Shown: positions 32,448 through 36,929 of the stretch, piece by piece
Position numbering within the stretch: position 1 is the stretch's first letter
Layout: the number at the start of each line of letters is the position of its first letter
Source of the DNA: Pirellulaceae bacterium
Lineage (GTDB): Bacteria > Planctomycetota > Planctomycetia > Pirellulales > Pirellulaceae
Length of the DNA stretch: 36,929 nucleotides
Reading direction: 5' to 3'
Assembly: GCA_024102795.1 (NCBI GenBank)
Contig: JAGFJK010000235.1
Coordinates: 1 to 36,929, forward strand
Translations under genes and position numbers: made by a program
The notes under the pieces: model-generated
The model's input: only the letters and a program-made list of their open reading frames with translations
Told to the model about the DNA's origin: nothing
Database searches by the model: none

Positions 32448-33542
32448 CTACCGGCCTTCGTCACGAGCCAGCTTCCGGAAATACTCCTCGATCACCTCCC
32501 GGTAATGGGCCGGCAGGTCCTCGCTGATCTGCTGCAGCGCCTCCTGCCGCTCCTTGGGCGGCAAATTGCCCCAGTCGCTGCCCGACCCGACGTTTTTCTG
32601 ATCGACGTTGCCCGGACCCTTGCCGCCCAGGTTGGCGCTGTCCGGAGCAGGGCTGCTGGGGTTCAGCGAACCACCGCCACCACCACCGCCGCCACCCTGT
32701 TGCTGCTTCTCCAATTCCTCGATCATCTTATCCAGCTTGGCAATCACGTCATCCTCCTGCTGGCGGACCCGCTTTCCGGCTCGTCCCAGGTCCAGCCGGC
32801 GGCGGATATCGTCCATCAGCCGCGCCACCTCGTCCAGCGTGTCCGTCTTCAGCGGCCGCAGGTCGGCCTCCATCAGTTGGGCCACGGTCCGGTAGCGGGT
32901 CGGGATTTCGTCCGCTCGCTGCAACAAAGTGGCGATGGCCGGCAGGCACTTCTCCTTGTCCAGCAAGCGATGGTAACCGGCACTTTGATAGAACAGCAAC
33001 GTGGCGGGAGACACCACTTGATCGGGCGCGAGCTCCTGAAGCTGCTCCAGGGCCTCGTCATAGAGGTCGTTCTGCGCCAGCCAGCGACCGTAGTACAGCC
33101 GCAGATTGTTTCGCACCAGTGCCGGAGTCTGCTCGTCCGTCAGGAATTCGAACTTCGGCAGCGGCAGTTGGCCCCGCCGCGGGCCACAATAGTCGTACAA
33201 CTCGCGGGCCGGTTCGTGAACCAAAGCCACGATCGCGGCCAACTGATCCAACACGGCGTCGCCCGGTTCCAGGACCAGTTCAGCCGGCCAGAGCGTGTCG
33301 ACCTTCGCCCGCGTTAAGTCGTCCAGCTTCTGTTCGGCCAGCCACTGCTCGACTTGAGCCCGGACCTGGGCGGCCGTCGGCGTGGACCAGGTGGCCCGCT
33401 GTGCCAGGTCGTCCTGGGCCGGGGCAAGCGGCGCCGGTGCATTTTCGGCCGGGGTGTCCTGGGCCGAAGCCCGACCAGGGATCAGCAAGCCGGCGAGGCA
33501 GATCGCCATCACGAGGCTCCGCGGAGCAAACAAGCGGTACAT
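32448..33542 (-). CDS. Secreted helical-repeat protein, function unknown
   Basis: A 364-residue exported protein. The signal peptide is residues 1-27 (GRASAQ). The core (residues 45-235) is helical and has TPR-like pieces, for example NNLRLYYGRWLAQNDLYDEALEQL and LLFYQSAGYHRLLDKEKCLPAIATLL. A coiled-coil stretch (about 240-280) leads into a poly-Gly run of nine, a Ser/Pro/Asn-rich linker and a final amphipathic helix (PAHYREVIEEYFRKLARDEGR). No enzyme motif is present. ATG 33542 has AGGAG upstream. It sits between the coiled-coil protein genes and the NPCBM gene, so a scaffold role in the same envelope assembly is likely (inference). Confidence 0.82.
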   Translation of the reverse strand: MYRLFAPRSLVMAICLAGLLIPGRASAQDTPAENAPAPLAPAQDDLAQRATWSTPTAAQVRAQVEQWLAEQKLDDLTRAKVDTLWPAELVLEPGDAVLDQLAAIVALVHEPARELYDYCGPRRGQLPLPKFEFLTDEQTPALVRNNLRLYYGRWLAQNDLYDEALEQLQELAPDQVVSPATLLFYQSAGYHRLLDKEKCLPAIATLLQRADEIPTRYRTVAQLMEADLRPLKTDTLDEVARLMDDIRRRLDLGRAGKRVRQQEDDVIAKLDKMIEELEKQQQGGGGGGGGGSLNPSSPAPDSANLGGKGPGNVDQKNVGSGSDWGNLPPKERQEALQQISEDLPAHYREVIEEYFRKLARDEGR

Positions 33543-33607
33543 GCGGAAATCTCCTAGTTCAACGACCGGTGGTCTGAGTTGCCCGATGGTCCTGGATTAC
33601 GAACAGC

Positions 33608-35431
33608 TCACTTGTTCTTGCCGAGGACGATATCCCGCGTGACTTGCTGGATACGCTGCTCCCGCTCGGCCAGGCGGTTCAAGGCCGAACGCAAATCGTC
33701 GTCGGTTGCCTGTCCCACCGGATCGTTTTCGTCGTCCAGCAGACGGGCATACCGCTGCGTGCGCGTGTTGACCCGCAACTGCAGCGCCTTGATCATTTTC
33801 AACTCGGCGATCTGATCCACCAGCGGCGGATCCGACGGCTGACCCGGCTGGCCGGGTTGCCCGGGCTGGCTCTCTTCCAGATCTTGCTGGGCCTTCTGCA
33901 GGGCCGCCACCATCTCCTCCAGCGCCTTGATGATGTCCTCCTCGATGCCCTGCGTGATCCGATCGACCTTGGTCTCGGCCAGCCGTTCGACGACCTGCTC
34001 CATGTCGTCCCGCATCTGCTCCACGGCCTCCGGGAAGGCGATCGACGAACCTTCTTCCAGCAGCAGGGTCAGCGCGCGGTCGGCATCGACGGCGATCTTG
34101 CGTTCCTGGAACGACAGCTTCCCGGCCGAGATATCCACGTTGCGATCGCGCTTGTCGGCGGGGATCTGTCCCAGCCGCAGGGTGCCTTCGTAGACCTTGA
34201 TCTGCTCCTTGAGCATCTTGGTGAAGCGCTCCTCCAGCAGGGCCAGCATCCGGCCCAACTCTTCCTCGCGCAACTGCCGCAAAATCTCTTCCAGTTCGGC
34301 CTTGGCCTTGGCCAACTCCTCTTCCGCCTTGATCTGCTCCTCGATCGCTTCGTTCCGCCGGGCCTCCTCCAGCTTGCGCTGCGCCTCGCGCATCCGCTCC
34401 TCGGCCGCCTTCACGCGTTGCCGGGTGGGGTTGTCGTCGCTCTGCTGCTGTCCGCCTTTCGAGTCGCCCTTGGAATCACCCTGGCTGTCACCCTTGGAAT
34501 CGCCTTGGCTATCGCCCTTCGAGTCGCCCTCGCTGTCGCCCTTCTTGTCGCCCTCGCTGTCGCCCTTCTTGTCGCCCTCGCTGTTGCCCTTCGAGTTGCC
34601 TTCCTTGTCGCCCTTGGAATCGCCCTCCTTGTCGCCCTTCGACTCGCCCTCGCTATCGCCCTTCGAGTCGCCTTCGCTCTTCCCCTTGGAATCACCCTCG
34701 CTCTTGCCCTTCGAGTCGCCTTCCTGCTGGCCCTGGTTCTCACCCTGGGCGTCTCCACCCGGCTCGCCTTCGCCACCCTGGCCCTCGCCGCCGTCGAGTT
34801 CCTTGAGCTTGTCGGCCAGGTCGCCCGTGCGATCGGCAATCTTGTTCTGTTCTTCGGCCACACGCTCCGGATCCGCGCCGCCCTCGGTGCGCCCCCGCGT
34901 GCTCTTCTGCAACCGCTGCAGCCGCTCGATCTCCTTGATGTACTCCTTGATGCGGTCCTGGTCGCGCTTCAGGCGATCGGCCCGGTTCTCGCTGAGCAGC
35001 AGTTCCAGCAGCGAGTTCATGTCCGTCTCGGCCTGCTTCTGGCCATCGATCGCCTGCTTGAGCTTCTGATCGGTAAGCAGCTTGACGACCTGCTCCAACT
35101 GGGTCTTGGTCAAGCGGTCCTTCGACTGCTTGTAGGCCTGCTTGAGCAGGGCGGAGCGGCGGGGGTTGGAAGTCGCTTCGAAGTCGGCCATCTTGAAGAT
35201 CAGCTCTTCCAGCCGCGCGTACTTCTCGGCCACCTGCCCTTGCTTCGAAACCAGTTGCCCGGATTCGGCCGGCGGTGCCGCCGCCGGTTGTTCGGCACCC
35301 GGTTGTTCGGCACCCGGTTGTTCGGCACCCGGGGCCGGGGCCGCTTCCTGAGCGGGCACAAGCTGGACCTGCAGCAACACCAGGGCCGCCAGCGACAGGG
35401 CGATCGAGCGAAAGAACGTTCCCAGTTTCAT
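33608..35431 (-). CDS. Secreted coiled-coil protein with a Gly/Asp/Ser/Lys repeat tract
   Basis: A 607-residue exported protein. The signal peptide covers about residues 1-27. Then come three GAEQP repeats (35-49), helical coiled coils (60-215), an acidic Gly-rich link, a low-complexity tract of GDSKG/GDSEG-type units (238-327), long coiled coils (335-400) and a mixed C-terminal part with further coiled coils and QPGQPGQPS. The coiled-coil, low-complexity, coiled-coil layout recalls proteins called DUF4175-like in planctomycetes and proteobacteria. Nothing suggests an enzyme. Charge alternation in the repeat suggests an extended, hydrated spacer. ATG 35431 has GGGAG upstream. Confidence 0.87.
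   Translation of the reverse strand: MKLGTFFRSIALSLAALVLLQVQLVPAQEAAPAPGAEQPGAEQPGAEQPAAAPPAESGQLVSKQGQVAEKYARLEELIFKMADFEATSNPRRSALLKQAYKQSKDRLTKTQLEQVVKLLTDQKLKQAIDGQKQAETDMNSLLELLLSENRADRLKRDQDRIKEYIKEIERLQRLQKSTRGRTEGGADPERVAEEQNKIADRTGDLADKLKELDGGEGQGGEGEPGGDAQGENQGQQEGDSKGKSEGDSKGKSEGDSKGDSEGESKGDKEGDSKGDKEGNSKGNSEGDKKGDSEGDKKGDSEGDSKGDSQGDSKGDSQGDSKGDSKGGQQQSDDNPTRQRVKAAEERMREAQRKLEEARRNEAIEEQIKAEEELAKAKAELEEILRQLREEELGRMLALLEERFTKMLKEQIKVYEGTLRLGQIPADKRDRNVDISAGKLSFQERKIAVDADRALTLLLEEGSSIAFPEAVEQMRDDMEQVVERLAETKVDRITQGIEEDIIKALEEMVAALQKAQQDLEESQPGQPGQPGQPSDPPLVDQIAELKMIKALQLRVNTRTQRYARLLDDENDPVGQATDDDLRSALNRLAEREQRIQQVTRDIVLGKNK
34451..34720. repeat. Low-complexity repeat tract encoding GDSKG/GDSEG units
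   Basis: About 270 bp of imperfect repeats with a basic unit of 9 bp (three codons: Gly-Asp/Asn-Ser/Lys, Lys/Glu/Gln-Gly variants) and an 18-bp higher order, so the plus strand reads as runs of TCGCCCTTGGAATCGCCC-like text. The codons vary at third positions, which suggests selection on the protein and not recent slippage alone. Confidence 0.9.
35285..35329. repeat. Three tandem 15-bp units encoding GAEQP
   Basis: Three back-to-back copies of a 15-bp unit (CGGTTGTTCGGCACC on the plus strand) code for GAEQP three times, just after the signal peptide. The copies look identical, so copy number may vary between strains. Confidence 0.9.
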
Positions 35432-35477
35432 ATTCCACTCCCGTGTGTAGGGCCCCGAGACGTCCCGGCGACCACCG

Positions 35478-36929
35478 TTACTTTAGCAGCTCCAGCACCT
35501 GCCGCTTCTGTTCTTTCTCCGTATCCTCGATCAATTTCTGCTGCTGTTCCAGCAGGTCGCGGACAATGTCCACCAATTCGTTAAAGGTTTCCAGCTCCAA
35601 CATCTTCTGGAGCACCTTATCCAGTTCATCCAGAATATCGTCCGCCTGTTCCACCACCAGGTCCGCGGCGGGCGGGCCCTGGCCCGCATCGTCCAGGTTG
35701 GTTTCGAGGTCCTGCAGCAGCCGGTCCAGGTCGGGAAACATGGTTTGGCCGATCTGCTGCAAGGGCGTGGAAATCTGCTCCTGCAACCGCAGCTTGCGGT
35801 CCTCGGAATCGACCCGGTTGTTGATCAGCTCCTCGCGGATGTCGTTGAACGAGCCGGCGACGCCGAGGACTTCCTGGGCACTCTTCTGGCTTTGGATCAG
35901 GGCCCGCTGCGTCCACAGCACGCGGAGCGACCGCGCCCGCTGCGCGTCGGCTTGCGGATCCCGCGCCGCGTCGCCCGCCTCGGGCTCGCCTTCGCTCAGC
36001 TTCGCGCCGCCCCGCAAATCGGTCTGCACCCGGACCAGCGAATCGCGCATCGCGGTCACTTCATCAATGATCTGCTCGAATCTCTGACGCAGTCCAAGCT
36101 CCCGCCGTTCCAGCAGAGCCAGCAACTGGTCGGGCGAAACCACTTCCAACTGATACGTGTCGCCCGCACCCAGATTGGGGCTGGCGCCGCCCAGGTCGAA
36201 CTTGTCCGAAGCCTTCACCCCCAGGACCAGCTTCTGGCCCACGTTCAGTTGCAGCCCACCCTCCTGCGAGCGCTGCTGGCGAAAGTCGAGCTGGCTATCG
36301 AATTTGCCCGCGGCCTGCAGCGGGGCGGGAAACACCACCGGATCGGCGTCGTCGACCACCGCCTCAAACCAGGTCTCGGCCACCGCGTAGTCGTCTTCCA
36401 CCTTGCCTTGCGCGGGGATCAACACGTCGGGCGTGACCGCCGTGCCGATCCCCCGCAGCACCACGTCGACCTGCGGCGGCTGATCCTCAATCGCCACGAT
36501 GTAGATCCGGTGCGGCTTGTCGGTCATGACGCCGTCCGTATCGAACAGCGTCACGTCCAGCGACAGGTTCCCCATCAGGCTGGGCACGTCGTATTCGAAC
36601 TGAGTGCCCCCGCCGGCAATCTCCAGCACCGCCTGTTCCTGGGTCTCGGTGTTGACGATCACCACCTTCTCCAGCGGCTTGTTGCAGGTAGCCAGGATCC
36701 GGATGCGGGTGCCGGTCGGCAACTGAGTCGAACTGGTCAGCTCGCGCGTCTGCGGCAGCCACTGCGACAGTTGCTCGTCGACCATGTACGCGGGAAACTC
36801 GCACTGCAGCTTCGTATTGATGACCGCCGGATTGTCGACCACTTCCACGTGGTAGTCGTGCAAGCGATGGTCGTAACCGCGGACCGAGAAGTCCAGGCTG
36901 GTAAGAATCCCCTTCAGCGGCTTCTCGTC
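35478..36929 (-). CDS. DUF4175-like envelope protein, 5' end beyond the window
   Basis: At least 483 residues; the frame stays open to the right edge (it reads DEKPLKGILTSLDF... at the boundary), so the true start and N-terminus are missing. The visible first 220 residues are beta-rich with Ig-like pieces (LPTGTRIRILATCNKPLEKV; LSLDVTLFDTDGVMTDKPHRIYIVAI; DDYAVAETWFEAVVDD), and the rest is coiled coil (AMRDSLVRVQTD..., LLEQQQKLIEDTEKEQKRQ). This beta-then-coil layout, followed by another coiled-coil protein gene 46 bp downstream, suits the DUF4175-like proteins whose N-termini usually hold membrane helices. A TTG at 36863 is not a credible start. Confidence 0.8.
   Translation of the reverse strand, partial: DEKPLKGILTSLDFSVRGYDHRLHDYHVEVVDNPAVINTKLQCEFPAYMVDEQLSQWLPQTRELTSSTQLPTGTRIRILATCNKPLEKVVIVNTETQEQAVLEIAGGGTQFEYDVPSLMGNLSLDVTLFDTDGVMTDKPHRIYIVAIEDQPPQVDVVLRGIGTAVTPDVLIPAQGKVEDDYAVAETWFEAVVDDADPVVFPAPLQAAGKFDSQLDFRQQRSQEGGLQLNVGQKLVLGVKASDKFDLGGASPNLGAGDTYQLEVVSPDQLLALLERRELGLRQRFEQIIDEVTAMRDSLVRVQTDLRGGAKLSEGEPEAGDAARDPQADAQRARSLRVLWTQRALIQSQKSAQEVLGVAGSFNDIREELINNRVDSEDRKLRLQEQISTPLQQIGQTMFPDLDRLLQDLETNLDDAGQGPPAADLVVEQADDILDELDKVLQKMLELETFNELVDIVRDLLEQQQKLIEDTEKEQKRQVLELLK

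Noticed and set aside
34451-34720. CRISPR-like appearance of the regular repeats
   Set aside because: The units are 9-18 bp without distinct spacers, they stay in frame, and they encode an amino-acid repeat. No cas gene is present.
33644-35584. A 646-codon plus-strand open frame that looks like a Leu/Ala/Val-rich membrane protein
   Set aside because: It is the antisense of the coiled-coil repeat gene; the hydrophobic runs come from reading Gly/Asp/Ser/Lys codons in reverse. The minus-strand gene has a ribosome site, signal peptide and operon context.
36861-36863. TTG at 36863 as the start of the DUF4175-like gene
   Set aside because: The frame continues without a stop to the window edge with plausible protein sequence, so the gene is cut by the edge.

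Overview
The window looks like chromosomal DNA of a high-GC planctomycete, probably of the Pirellulales type. The grounds are a DUF1598-like secreted protein, many secreted or TAT-exported Gfo/Idh/MocA and NPCBM proteins, FHA and Ser/Thr-kinase signalling genes, GC-rich hairpin repeats, and methanofuran-type cofactor genes in a bacterium. The taxonomic call is inference from gene content; there is no rRNA or tRNA in the window.

Layout. 1-1137 (+): the tail of an Arg/Gly-rich protein, then three small genes: a basic/acidic-tailed protein, a cold-shock protein and a zinc-ribbon protein. 1151-4107 (-): a DUF4190-like membrane protein and a large AGCS-type Na+/amino-acid symporter with extra extracytoplasmic parts. 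4318-10267 (+): an iron-sulfur assembly locus, with a SufR-like regulator behind a palindrome that overlaps its promoter, then an isolated nuoB, sufC, sufB, sufD, a Rieske ferredoxin and a SufT/MIP18-like gene. 10296-12992 (+): an ATP-grasp ligase, a hydantoinase-like ASKHA protein and an amino-acid kinase, matching the MfnD/MfnF/MfnE set of methanofuran biosynthesis. 12993-13461: no gene, but two tandem 124-bp repeats with near-perfect hairpins.

13462-20220: a DUF1598-type secreted protein (-), an FHA-GAF-AAA+ sigma-54 activator (+), a TIGR04283-like glycosyltransferase (-), a Gfo/Idh/MocA oxidoreductase (+) and a cytosolic Ser/Thr kinase (-). 20274-25621: a D-2-hydroxyacid dehydrogenase (-), then a (+) operon of a DoxX protein, a TAT-exported Gfo/Idh/MocA protein, a xylose-isomerase-like TIM-barrel protein and a TrpF-like protein.

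25607-36929 (-): a long, tightly packed operon running in from beyond the right edge. Its order is a DUF4175-like protein (cut by the edge), a coiled-coil protein with a Gly/Asp/Ser/Lys repeat tract, a secreted helical protein, an NPCBM protein, three successive trypsin/HtrA-like PDZ proteins and a small membrane protein. Only the first of the three protease-like proteins keeps the His-Asp-Ser triad. The second has Ser/Glu/Ala and the third Phe/Met/Tyr at those positions, and the third also carries an alpha/beta-hydrolase domain whose nucleophile elbow has Gln in place of Ser. This set of one active and two apparently dead proteases is the most unusual thing in the window. The SufR-type operator, the nuoB inside the suf locus and the methanofuran trio are the next most interesting.
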